From: Nostoc sp. JL33
Lineage (GTDB): Bacteria > Cyanobacteriota > Cyanobacteriia > Cyanobacteriales > Nostocaceae
Direction of reading: 5' to 3'
Length of the DNA: 64,000 nt
Assembly: GCF_017114985.1 (NCBI RefSeq)
Contig: NZ_JABXKP010000075.1
Span: 1 to 64,000, forward strand
In this document: one piece after another, positions 8,531-17,155 of the stretch
How positions within the stretch are numbered: the first letter of the stretch is position 1
Layout of the letters: each line of letters starts with the position of its first letter
Program-made: the position numbers and the translations under genes
Notes under the pieces: model-generated
What the model was told of the DNA's origin: nothing
Databases searched by the model: none
The model's input: the letters and a program-made list of their open reading frames with translations, nothing else

Positions 8531-9130
8531 TTATCTTTGATTACGATTTCTGAATTTTTTCCTTTTAAGCGCCATCTGTTGAAGCCGTTCAATTTCACTT
8601 AGAACATCTTCGGGCTTGGTTTCCATTTCTAAATCTGCAAGATCACTATCTTGATCGTTTTCAATGCCCATTTTATCTTGAATCGCATCGAGCATTTGTA
8701 ATACCCGTGTAACTTCATGCTCAGTCAGTAGTCCAATTTGTAAATTTAAGTTGGTGCGATACTCACTTTCTTCACTCAGTTGGTTCTGGCTGATCAACAC
8801 AAATGTTGAGAGAAAAATTGCTTCCAGAGATACCACCATTGTCAACAATCCATATGGAAATGGATCGAAAGGATGCACGCCTAATTTGCCAGTGTTCACA
8901 ATAATCCAAACACCAAACCAGACAATATGAACATAAACAAAAACTATATGCCCAGAAAAAGAGGTAATAGCGTCGGCAATTCGGTCTTGCAAGTTTCGCT
9001 TATTAGCAGCCTTGATCCGAAGGCGGATGATAGTGCGAATGTTCCGTTCTATGACTTTAGATAATGCTCGCTTTTCTTCTTGATAGTCTAAGTATTCTTT
9101 CTCCTCTTCGTTCATGCCATCTGGCTGCAT
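8531..9130 (-). CDS. DUF1003 family membrane protein
   Basis: 199 residues. The DUF1003 core is clear: RIADAITSFSGHIVFVYVHIVWFGVWI as first membrane helix, then PFDPFPYGLLTMVVSLEAIFLSTFVLISQN as second helix with the conserved SLEAIFLSTFVLISQN motif. An acidic, coiled-coil-prone C-terminus follows. The role of the family is not established; it is a two-span inner-membrane protein. It lies downstream of the hybrid kinase on the same strand, about 200 bp away. Confidence 0.9.
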   Translation of the reverse strand: MQPDGMNEEEKEYLDYQEEKRALSKVIERNIRTIIRLRIKAANKRNLQDRIADAITSFSGHIVFVYVHIVWFGVWIIVNTGKLGVHPFDPFPYGLLTMVVSLEAIFLSTFVLISQNQLSEESEYRTNLNLQIGLLTEHEVTRVLQMLDAIQDKMGIENDQDSDLADLEMETKPEDVLSEIERLQQMALKRKKFRNRNQR

Positions 9131-9336
9131 AATTTGGATGTCCTGTTGTTAATAGCACCTTCAAAAAATTAGATTAACTGGCATACTTTGCTAGGGCGAA
9201 CTCAGAATGCAAGAAGTCGTCCTGTATTATAAACTCAAACTTTGAAGTCAATGTGCCAAAGCTATTGCATTCTTGTGCCAATAATTGCCATAAGCTCCCA
9301 TCCCTGATGTTTTTCTGCGATAATAAAAAGATTATA

Positions 9337-11781
9337 CTATTTACTAATAACTCCATGTAGGGTTTTCAATAATTCTTGCGTTGTGTAAGGTTTGGGTAAA
9401 AAGGCTGTATGTTCAGCTGTTTTGTCGATTGGTACTTGTTCACTTGTTGCAAGTCCACTGACAACAATAATCGGCAATAAGGGATTGATATTTTGCAATG
9501 TGCGAATGGTAGTTGCTCCATCCATATTGGACATAATCATATCAATAATTGCGGCACTAATTTTATCTTTATGCTGGGCGTAAATTGCTAATGCTTCCAT
9601 GCCATCACTAGCAATAATTGCTGTATAATTATAGTTTTCTAGGGATGTTTTAGTAATTTCCTGAATGGCAGCTTCATCATCTACAATTAAAATACATTCT
9701 CCAGATCCAGCTGGTATTTCCGTATCTTCTAACAACTGGATTGGAACTTGATTAACTGCTGGTAAATACACCTTGAATTTTGTCCCCTTGCCTACACAGC
9801 TTGATACGTTGATCAAACCACCGTGTTGTTTAATAATCGCCATTACTGTTGATAGCCCAAGTCCTGTACCTTTACCTAACTCTTTTGTTGTAAAAAATGG
9901 TTCAAATATTCTATCTAATATTTCACTGTTGATTCCAAGCCCCGTATCAGTAACTGTCAGGACAATGTAAGCACCAACTGTAGCTTCTATATGCATACTG
10001 GCATAAGTTTCATCAATCCAAATATTCTCGGCAGATATTGTTAAAGTTCCACCTGTAGGCATGGCATCCCGCGCATTCAGACACAAATTAATTAGTATCT
10101 GATGCAGTTGGGTACTATCGGCACAAATAGGTAACAATTCCTCCTGAATTTCTGTGTACAGTGCGATTGATTTGGGAAATGTTTGTGAGATAATTTGCTG
10201 CATTTCTAAAATCAGATGTTTGACTTGAAGCACGGTGTGTTGACGCGTAGCGGGTTGTCCTTGGACATCGCTTTCAATTCCCCTAGCAAATGACAGCACT
10301 TGCTTTACCAAATCAGCACCACGTTTGGCATTGCTTTCTACTATTGACAGCATCTGGTTAATCTGTTGATCGCAGCTTTTAGCTTTGAGCAGATGCACTG
10401 ACATCAAAATTGGTGACAACACATTATTTAAATCGTGAGCAATGCCACTAGCAAGAGCGCCTATACTTTCCATGCGTTGAGCACGTAAAAATTGTTTCTC
10501 TAGTTGTTTTTTCTCGGTAATATCAATATCAACTATAAGGATTGATTTGGCTTGAGAATGTTCATGATTTATCAGCGCCCAGCGACTTTCAACGATGACT
10601 TTTTTGCCAGATTTGCTGGTTTTATATAACTCACCTTGCCAAGATCCATCCTTTAAGACATTCTGATAAATTTCTAGCTGTTGCGACAAAGATTCAGTAG
10701 AAAAAAGTTCATCTGACTTCTTATCTATAGCTTCTTCTGACTTCCAGCCATAAAGTTTTTCAGCATTTTTGTTCCATAATAAAATTTTGTTGGACAAATC
10801 TTGCACAACAATTGCATCAGTGACAATATCCAGCAATGCCGCTTGTTCGCAGATTTTTTGTTCTACTTGTTTGCGATCGGTAATGTCCTCAGCCACATAG
10901 GCGAATTGCGGACGACTACCGGAACTTACTGCAATTGCTGAGACTGTCGCTGACACGCATATTTCACCTTGAGGAGTATCGTCAGAATATTCAAACTTGA
11001 CGGGTAATTGGGTGCGTTCCGCTTGACGGTAGTGATGAATCCACTGGGACACATGCTTATCTGTTGCACCCATATCTCGCGCTAGGCAATTTTGCATTGC
11101 TTCTGGCGTGAGTCCAAAGAATTTTGCTGTCATGGGGTTATCCGAAATATGTAGGATGTCATTATCTACCAACTCGGTAATTCCCATCATCATCGGCGAA
11201 CTCTTAAAGAAGCTGCCCAAAGTAGATTCGCTTTGGTGTAATGCTTCTTGTGCCTCTTTATACTGCTGTTTAATGCTTGCTAGTTCAGCTAAGTTCTGCC
11301 GGATCTCTAGTTGTCTAACTACCAGGTGGCTAAGAGTTTGTAGTGCTTCCACCTGTTGGGGACTGATTTGGCGTGGTACGCGATCGACTATACACAGAGT
11401 CCCGATCGCTTCTCCTCCTGGTGCTAACAAAGGTACGCCTGCATAAAATCTTGCAGACAATTCAGCAGAGGTAACTAGAAGATTTGTTGCAAATCGTTCA
11501 TCAGCTAAGGTGTCGGGAATAATTAAAACTTCGCCACTTTCCATACAAATCGAGCCGAACCCGGTATCTCGTGGCATTTCCTGTACATCTAACCCCACCT
11601 TGGCTTTGAACCACTGACGGTTAGCGTCAATTAGATTAATCAAGGCGATCGGCGTGTTACAAATCTGTGCGGCTAAGAACGCTAGATCGTCGAATGCTTC
11701 TTCTGGTGGAGTGTCGAGAATCTGGTACTGACGCAGAGCCTCAACCCTCGCTGCTTCATTCTTACACGCTAAAGATTTCAT
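9337..11781 (-). CDS. Hybrid sensor histidine kinase (GAF-PAS-PAS-HisKA-HATPase-REC)
   Basis: 814 residues from the ATG at 11781, preferred because aggaac lies about six bases before it and homologous kinases begin EAARVEALRQYQILDT; an upstream ATG at 11850 would add 23 residues. Order: GAF (about 25-150), PAS (about 190-310), second PAS (about 320-440), H-box SGIAHDLNN with phospho-acceptor His449, ATPase boxes NLCLNARDAM, DTGLGI, EPFFTT and GKGTGLGLS, then a receiver domain from about 690 with phospho-acceptor Asp747 (IIDMIMSNMDG) and KPYTTQELL. No membrane span, so it is cytoplasmic. The built-in receiver implies a further phosphotransfer step or self-control. The stimulus is unknown. Confidence 0.93.
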   Translation of the reverse strand: MKSLACKNEAARVEALRQYQILDTPPEEAFDDLAFLAAQICNTPIALINLIDANRQWFKAKVGLDVQEMPRDTGFGSICMESGEVLIIPDTLADERFATNLLVTSAELSARFYAGVPLLAPGGEAIGTLCIVDRVPRQISPQQVEALQTLSHLVVRQLEIRQNLAELASIKQQYKEAQEALHQSESTLGSFFKSSPMMMGITELVDNDILHISDNPMTAKFFGLTPEAMQNCLARDMGATDKHVSQWIHHYRQAERTQLPVKFEYSDDTPQGEICVSATVSAIAVSSGSRPQFAYVAEDITDRKQVEQKICEQAALLDIVTDAIVVQDLSNKILLWNKNAEKLYGWKSEEAIDKKSDELFSTESLSQQLEIYQNVLKDGSWQGELYKTSKSGKKVIVESRWALINHEHSQAKSILIVDIDITEKKQLEKQFLRAQRMESIGALASGIAHDLNNVLSPILMSVHLLKAKSCDQQINQMLSIVESNAKRGADLVKQVLSFARGIESDVQGQPATRQHTVLQVKHLILEMQQIISQTFPKSIALYTEIQEELLPICADSTQLHQILINLCLNARDAMPTGGTLTISAENIWIDETYASMHIEATVGAYIVLTVTDTGLGINSEILDRIFEPFFTTKELGKGTGLGLSTVMAIIKQHGGLINVSSCVGKGTKFKVYLPAVNQVPIQLLEDTEIPAGSGECILIVDDEAAIQEITKTSLENYNYTAIIASDGMEALAIYAQHKDKISAAIIDMIMSNMDGATTIRTLQNINPLLPIIVVSGLATSEQVPIDKTAEHTAFLPKPYTTQELLKTLHGVISK

Positions 11782-12349
11782 GAAATTGTTCCTAACTATT
11801 GCTGAATGACAACTTGCCCACCCTACGATTTGTGGTCTAATCATTTGCAAAGCGTTGTAATAACTTACAGCTTTTATTAAGATGCGTTACGTACTCAAAC
11901 GCTGCACCTACTAAGCAGAAGTTTTGTGAATCAACGCTTATAAGGGTAGCAGCGCTAAAACGCTACTTACTAAAAATCAGATTTTAAGTATTATAATATA
12001 CACTTAATAATTGGTAGCCGAAATCGGAAATTTGCTTCTTGGTCAATTCAGATGTTACTGCACTTGATAGCTCAATGAAGTCACGATCAGATTATTTAAA
12101 TAACTAATCAAGCATATAACTTGATGACTTTAATTATACTAACCTCCTTTAAGGAAGATGATCGAGAATTTTGGTGATTTTAAGTAAATTTTAGAAGATT
12201 TACACCCGGATAATTTTTTGTTAACAGATAAAATTATCAACCTAAAAAATCCTTGTTTTGCCCAAAAGCATAGCAAGAGCAACTAAATATACACCAGCAG
12301 CCTTTTGTTCAGAGACAATAGAAAAAGCCCACATAATACCAACGCAATT
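11782..12349. other. Intergenic region, divergent promoters
   Basis: About 570 bp of AT-rich DNA between the divergent kinase and moaE genes. It must hold both promoters, but I see no box I would commit to. The plus-strand ATG at 12305 is in frame with moaE but gives an atypical N-terminal extension. Confidence 0.4.
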
Positions 12350-12835
12350 ATGACGACTACACTTACCTCTGCTGTTAAACCAAGAGCCGAAGATAGTTTT
12401 GCCATTAGCTTTGCACCATTGTCTATTGAAGAAATCTATGCCTTGTCTGACGATCCAGCCAACGGTGCTGTGGTTGTGATGAGTGGCGTGGTTCGCAATC
12501 AAACTGATGGTAAACCTGTAATTGCTCTAGAGTATCAAGCTTACGAACCTATGGCATTGCAAATATTTTATCAAATTGCTGCTGATATTCGCTTATCTAC
12601 GCCTGATGTGAATCGGGTAGTAATTCATCATCGCACCGGACGTTTGCAAGTTGGAGAAATTAGCGTTTTAGTCGCAGTGGGTTGTCCTCATCGGAGTGAG
12701 GCATTTCAAGCTTGCCAGTATGCTATTGATACCCTTAAACACAATGCACCCATTTGGAAAAAAGAACATTGGGAAGATGGTTCTAGTCGCTGGGTAAGTA
12801 TTGGCGCTTGTGAAACATCAGGAGAAAATTGTTAA
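12350..12835 (+). CDS. moaE: Molybdopterin synthase catalytic subunit MoaE
   Basis: 161 residues from the ATG at 12350 (an in-frame ATG at 12305 would add 15 atypical residues). MoaE, with MoaD, inserts two sulfurs into precursor Z to make molybdopterin. Visible family features: GAVVVMSGVVRNQTDGKPV, LEYQAYEPMA, HRTGRLQVGE, VAVGCPHRSEAFQACQYAID, and the catalytic lysine region KHNAPIWKKEHWEDG. Length is normal. No other cofactor gene lies beside it in this window. Confidence 0.95.
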   Translation: MTTTLTSAVKPRAEDSFAISFAPLSIEEIYALSDDPANGAVVVMSGVVRNQTDGKPVIALEYQAYEPMALQIFYQIAADIRLSTPDVNRVVIHHRTGRLQVGEISVLVAVGCPHRSEAFQACQYAIDTLKHNAPIWKKEHWEDGSSRWVSIGACETSGENC

Positions 12836-12927
12836 GATTTCTGAGCTATTGTCTTCAAACAATAAGACTTACGCATTGAGAAGAAATACCAAATATGAAT
12901 CAAGGTTAAAAACCATATCTTTCGTAA

Positions 12928-12948
12928 GGGCACAGCAATGCTGTGCCC
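12928..12948. repeat. Hairpin GGGCACAGC-AAT-GCTGTGCCC
   Basis: A perfect 9-bp stem with a 3-base loop, about 90 bp after moaE. Related fragments (gtaggggcac, gctgtgcccct) appear near 1105, 26728 and 27028, so this is probably an interspersed repeat rather than a dedicated terminator, though it could act as one. Confidence 0.5.
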
Positions 12949-13738
12949 CTACAGCATGATCTATTTACGTAGTTTACCGCCGTAGGCATCGCAGGATAAT
13001 TAACAAAAGCCTGAAAACTTCCTCAATAGAATTTATCGCAGATCACGATGCATTTGTACAGTGCGTAAGTCCTAAACAAGTGCAATTTCTTGAACACGCA
13101 GCAATTCATTCAGCAATTAGCGAACTATGATGTGTGCTGCTTCACATCTTGCACCTAGCCCTAGCGATTAGAAATCGCGGCTATACAAACAAAGTCCACC
13201 TCCGTGGACTAAGAGGAAATCAAGAGTTTTTAACCCACGGAGGTGGGTTTTGACTGTGTAGCCGCGACTTCCAGTCGCCTGGTGCAAGATATAAGCTGCG
13301 CTAGTTGCTGGCTGACAGTTCTTTAACCTACGTTTATGGGTAGAGTACCATCTGAAGCAATTTGAGCGATCGCACTATTCCCCAGTAAAGTGTTAACGCT
13401 GGCGATCGCAATATCTAATAAAGTGCCCCAATCAAACCCAAACTAGACATTGCACGCCTCCACTAACAGCACCAGCATTAGAGTTTGCCTAAAAAATACG
13501 CGACCTTTTTTATTTGTCCAAAATCTAAATTAATTAATAATACTCTAATTCCCAAACACCTACTTAACAGAAATATTTAATTTTTATTAAAAATATTTAA
13601 ATTTGCAAAACAACAATTTTTGTTGCATTTGTTTACATAAATTGCATGACTCTATTGAGGTTTGTAAATGTTTTGTATTTCTATAAGGAATATTCCTTTA
13701 GACTGAATTTTAACTGAAAAATGTGGGAATAAACACAA
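12949..13738. other. Gene-free region with a MITE and two HIP1 sites
   Basis: About 790 bp without an acceptable reading frame. It contains the 145-bp inverted-repeat element at 13146-13290 and HIP1 sites near 13366 and 13401. The last 200 bp before the next gene are very AT-rich, with t/a runs typical of a cyanobacterial promoter region. Confidence 0.5.
13146..13290. mobile_element. MITE-like element with imperfect terminal inverted repeats
   Basis: A 145-bp non-coding unit whose ends are inverted copies: atcttgcacc at 13146 and ggtgcaagat ending at 13290, extended inward by gcgattagaaatcgcggcta versus tagccgcgacttccagtcgc. Inner arms (ccacctccgtgg and ccacggaggtgg) pair as well, so the whole unit folds into one long hairpin. 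It carries no reading frame, as expected of a non-autonomous element. No target duplication is evident. Confidence 0.65.
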
Positions 13739-14062
13739 ATGCATTCGTTAAATATATTTTGCCACGAATTTGTAGTTGCTGTTTCCTTTGTCGCTTGCAT
13801 TATTGGGCTGGTGTTACTGTGGGACGGTAAGCAGCAAAAAAATAATGATGTAGAAGAAACAGAGCGGATTCTGTTTAGAATGAGTTTTACTTACTGGCTA
13901 GTTTACTGTCTAGCCTTTGGTATAGAGAAAATAGCTTTACCCGACTGGGAATCTATACTCATGGCTTTGAGAATAACTGCGGCTCTGTCATATTTCTTAA
14001 CTTTTTCTTGCATTGTTAGTCTGCCACTACACAAATTTGCAGTACACCGTGTTGAAGAATAG
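13739..14062 (+). CDS. Small three-span membrane protein, function unknown
   Basis: 107 residues, ATG start after a long AT-rich leader. Hydrophobic helices lie at about residues 11-28 (VVAVSFVACIIGLVLLW), 46-65 and 76-97, separated by short charged loops. No family is recognised. It is convergent with the DUF2103 gene, with only 26 bp between the stop codons. Confidence 0.55.
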   Translation: MHSLNIFCHEFVVAVSFVACIIGLVLLWDGKQQKNNDVEETERILFRMSFTYWLVYCLAFGIEKIALPDWESILMALRITAALSYFLTFSCIVSLPLHKFAVHRVEE

Positions 14063-14088
14063 TCATTGGGGATTGGGCATGGGCATGA

Positions 14089-14412
14089 TTAAGATTTCAT
14101 GGCGATCGCTAATGCCGTTTCCAGTTCTGACTGCGCCAAAGGGGTTAAAATAAACACCTCTTGCACCGTCTTACCCTGGCGTGCAATTACTTTATAGCCG
14201 CCGCGAATCGGTACTGAGACACGCAGTTGCATTTTCGGACAATGACCTTTTGCCCGCCCAATTACCCCAGGCGTTACGGTTTGGATACCATCTTGCTGAC
14301 AAAGACGTTCTAAAATGGGAATTAGACCAGAAAGGTGTGTCGAGTGATTCCAAACCAGTCTGGCAGCTTTTTGCGAAGCCGCCCGGAGGGGATCTACGGT
14401 GGGTTTACCCAT
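14089..14412 (-). CDS. DUF2103 predicted metal-binding protein
   Basis: 107 residues. Conserved features of this cyanobacterial family: ARLVWNHSTHLSGLIPILERL, TVTPGVIGRAKGHCPKMQLRVSVPIRGGYKVIAR; the His and Cys residues in NHSTH and GHCP are the likely metal ligands. It starts 5 bp after the clpS stop codon and is therefore co-transcribed and probably co-translated with it. Function is unknown; the pairing with ClpS suggests a link to proteolysis or translation. Confidence 0.8.
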   Translation of the reverse strand: MGKPTVDPLRAASQKAARLVWNHSTHLSGLIPILERLCQQDGIQTVTPGVIGRAKGHCPKMQLRVSVPIRGGYKVIARQGKTVQEVFILTPLAQSELETALAIAMKS

Positions 14413-14417
14413 GATAA

Positions 14418-14744
14418 TTAAGCTGCTTCTAGAGGTGCCATTGTCAAACCTGCTCGGTGCAGCTGCTGGTGATAGAGTTCCGCAGGTTCTTGGGGACCAA
14501 CCCAGACGATCGCTTGACCTTCATAGTGTACCTGATTAGTAAGATCCCACGCGCGATCGCCAGTCATCCCTGGAATATATTTCATCAAACATTCAGCCAC
14601 ATGTGGGAATGTATTAAAATCATCATTTAATACAATCACTTTGTAATTCGGATAAGTCTTACGGGTAACTTGATTAGACCGTTCAGGAGCTTTAGTTGGT
14701 GCTGTGGCCATCCCGTAAACATCTGCTGAAAGTGTCGTAACCAT
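14418..14744 (-). CDS. clpS: ClpS-type adaptor of the Clp protease
   Basis: 108 residues from the ATG at 14744 (an ATG at 14759 would add five residues). ClpS delivers N-degron substrates to ClpA/ClpC. The hallmark segment NYKVIVLNDDFNTFPHVAECL carries the substrate-binding Asn-Asp pair, followed by ALxxxxxVHYEGQAIVWVG-like features. The Pro-rich N-terminal extension and divergent pocket mark it as one of the two ClpS forms found in cyanobacteria, probably ClpS2. It is first in a two-gene unit with the DUF2103 gene. Confidence 0.88.
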   Translation of the reverse strand: MVTTLSADVYGMATAPTKAPERSNQVTRKTYPNYKVIVLNDDFNTFPHVAECLMKYIPGMTGDRAWDLTNQVHYEGQAIVWVGPQEPAELYHQQLHRAGLTMAPLEAA

Positions 14745-14912
14745 AGAACAATTAAGCAAGATAATTTTACAAAACTACACTATAAGTAACTAGTTTAGTC
14801 CATTGTGTGGGGAGTGGGGAGTAGGGAGAAATCAATTCAAAATTCAAAATTCACGCATTGAAGAAAAAGACTGGGGGACAAGGGAAATAAGCAATGCCCC
14901 ATGCCCCATGCC

Positions 14913-16943
14913 CTATTTCCAATTATCCCAGTTTTCGTTAAAAATAGATGTATCGGGGAAAGCGGTAGGGTTGCCATTTTGTTGCAAAAGCCGTTTAAGC
15001 GCTTCTAGTTGTGGTTCTTGTTTGGGTAAGTCATCGACTAGTTGGTAAGGTGCGATCGCATTTTTAAGGGCAAAACTAGCAACAGTTCCCGCAGCTGCGC
15101 CAGATGACCATTCAAAGGAATGGACTCGATAGGCAGCAGCAGCAATATGACTAGTAGCAATGCTTTTGCCTCCTACCAGCAAATTATCAATTTTCTGAGG
15201 AATCATTGCCCTCAAAGCAATTTGGAAAGGATAAGCTTGCCCAGCACCACGTCTTTCGCCTGGACGTTCTGTGTTACCAGGGGTTTCTGGGGGACTATTT
15301 ACCATGCAAGGATGGAAATCTATAGCGTAGTGACCAATACCCACAGCGTCGGGGAAGATGGTAGAACGAGTCCGTCGCATTGCTTTTTCTGGTGGGACTT
15401 TACCTTCAATTACTGATACTGCTTCCAAACCTGCAAGTGCTGCTCGTAGCCTCCGATACATATCTGCTGGCAGAGTCTTGGAATAATACTCATCATTGTA
15501 ATCTCGGCGAGAAATATCAATTTCCCAAATACCAAAGCCAGCAGGTTGTCCCCAACTGGGGCGGCCAATGATGCGCCGCCCTTCGCGCATATAGGGATAT
15601 TTTGATAAGCCATGCACTGTCCCCATCGGCGAATTTGGCCCTGACAACAAGCGGTTATTGCTTTGCAGCTGCTTTACACCCTCCCCCAGTTGGGAATCTG
15701 TAATCCCAGCTACCAGCCAGTAATAGAAAGAGAGGGCATTTTCCTCAGCTTTGCGGAGGGTTTCTGTCCGTAGTCCTCCCATCCAGCCCCCTGGTTTTAA
15801 TTGCCCAGTACTTTCTAACTGTTGGCGACTGTAAATTAGGTTATCTTGGGCAGTTCCAGGGCGGTAATCGTTACCCCAAGTCCAGTTTTGCATGGAGATG
15901 TCTCCTGGTGTAGGAGCAGTAAAACTTACACCACCGAATTTTTCTGGTTTCCCTTTGTTTGGACTCCAAATGCGACGATAGGTGAAAACTAAATCAAAGT
16001 TAGCCAGTCGCGTTAATTCATAGCTGAAATATGGGGCGTATTGTGAATAAAATGGGGGCATCGTCTGCGGTTGTGGTTCCTTGGTTGCCTCCATTGCAAA
16101 GGTGTAGGTAAAGCCTTGAGGGCAATAAGGGTTATTGTTGGTGCCAGAAGCAGAAGGTTCTAGGTAAGAAAGGGCATCAATGCCTAATCGGTAGGGAACA
16201 TCAGCAAGGGCAATAATTTCTCCAGTTTCGCTCGCGTCTACGACATACCATTTAGGAGCATCCCCTTTCTCTGCCTTGGGGATGAAACGGAGAATAGTTT
16301 TAGTAAAGCGAGATGAGTTTTCGTAGCTATAAGAATCTTCAATACTTTGAGATAAAGTAAAAGTATTGAGAGGTGGTGCGCCTTTTGCTGGTTGATGTTG
16401 GATAGCGATCGCACTATTAATTATTTTGCCATCAGCAGCGATTTCCAAATCCTTAATTACCGTGTTGGGAAACCATTGCAACTTCCCTTTGCCCTGCTTT
16501 TCGGCATCTTTAAGCATCTGGGTCAAAATATTGTGAGCATCGTGGGGAAGAAAACAAGATTCACTTACCCAACAGTCACCTGGGTTAAGTTTACCGTATT
16601 TGCGCCCAATCCGGTTTCGCAATTCTAGGTAGCCGCGAGAATAGAATTTTAGGGCACGTTGAGTTGGCCGTTCGTCTAACGCAGATGTCCCTTGAGCAGA
16701 AATTTGTCCTCCCAGCCAGTCAGTAATTTCCGTGAGGCAAACCGTTCGTCCTGCTAGTAATCCTTCGTAAGCTGTGGCGACGCCAGATAGTCCACCACCC
16801 ACAACTAAAATTTCACAGTTGATACTTTTGTCTGGAGTTCTTGGTGGTGTGGCGTTCGCTCCATCAAATGCAACTAAGCTAGATATTAAATTGAGACTGA
16901 TCAGCGATGTCAAACTATAAGCTACTTTGTGTCTACCCTTCAT
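14913..16943 (-). CDS. Exported FAD-dependent oxidoreductase
   Basis: 676 residues. Residues 1-32 look like a signal peptide (basic MKGRHKVAYS, hydrophobic LTSLISLNLISSLVAF, cleavage after GANA). A dinucleotide-binding fold follows: ILVVGGGLSGVATAYEGLLAGR with the GxGxxG glycine pattern and acidic end at about 70 (LTEI). This is the FAD-dependent oxidoreductase group of the PF12831 type. The C-terminal part has a second FAD-contact motif (PFQIALRAMIPQKIDNLLVGGKSI). Substrate unknown; the location is periplasm or thylakoid lumen. It is monocistronic. Confidence 0.85.
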   Translation of the reverse strand: MKGRHKVAYSLTSLISLNLISSLVAFDGANATPPRTPDKSINCEILVVGGGLSGVATAYEGLLAGRTVCLTEITDWLGGQISAQGTSALDERPTQRALKFYSRGYLELRNRIGRKYGKLNPGDCWVSESCFLPHDAHNILTQMLKDAEKQGKGKLQWFPNTVIKDLEIAADGKIINSAIAIQHQPAKGAPPLNTFTLSQSIEDSYSYENSSRFTKTILRFIPKAEKGDAPKWYVVDASETGEIIALADVPYRLGIDALSYLEPSASGTNNNPYCPQGFTYTFAMEATKEPQPQTMPPFYSQYAPYFSYELTRLANFDLVFTYRRIWSPNKGKPEKFGGVSFTAPTPGDISMQNWTWGNDYRPGTAQDNLIYSRQQLESTGQLKPGGWMGGLRTETLRKAEENALSFYYWLVAGITDSQLGEGVKQLQSNNRLLSGPNSPMGTVHGLSKYPYMREGRRIIGRPSWGQPAGFGIWEIDISRRDYNDEYYSKTLPADMYRRLRAALAGLEAVSVIEGKVPPEKAMRRTRSTIFPDAVGIGHYAIDFHPCMVNSPPETPGNTERPGERRGAGQAYPFQIALRAMIPQKIDNLLVGGKSIATSHIAAAAYRVHSFEWSSGAAAGTVASFALKNAIAPYQLVDDLPKQEPQLEALKRLLQQNGNPTAFPDTSIFNENWDNWK

Positions 16944-17155
16944 GATTAAAAAAACTGCTCCAAATCCTGTGTCACCTTGTAGAAGGTAGCATCCGAGAAA
17001 TGATCATCACAAGTTTATAAGAGTAAATATATTTAAATACAATTTTTACACCTAAAATACTGAGTATCTAGGCTAAATTTACCTGAAATTATTAAAGCAG
17101 GGTTAAAAGTGCTGATTGCTGAGTACTTTTTCCTTCATCTATGAGAAATATTGAT

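Noticed and set aside
9174..9356. 60-codon minus-strand frame
   Set aside because: Overlaps the end of the histidine kinase gene and has no recognisable features.
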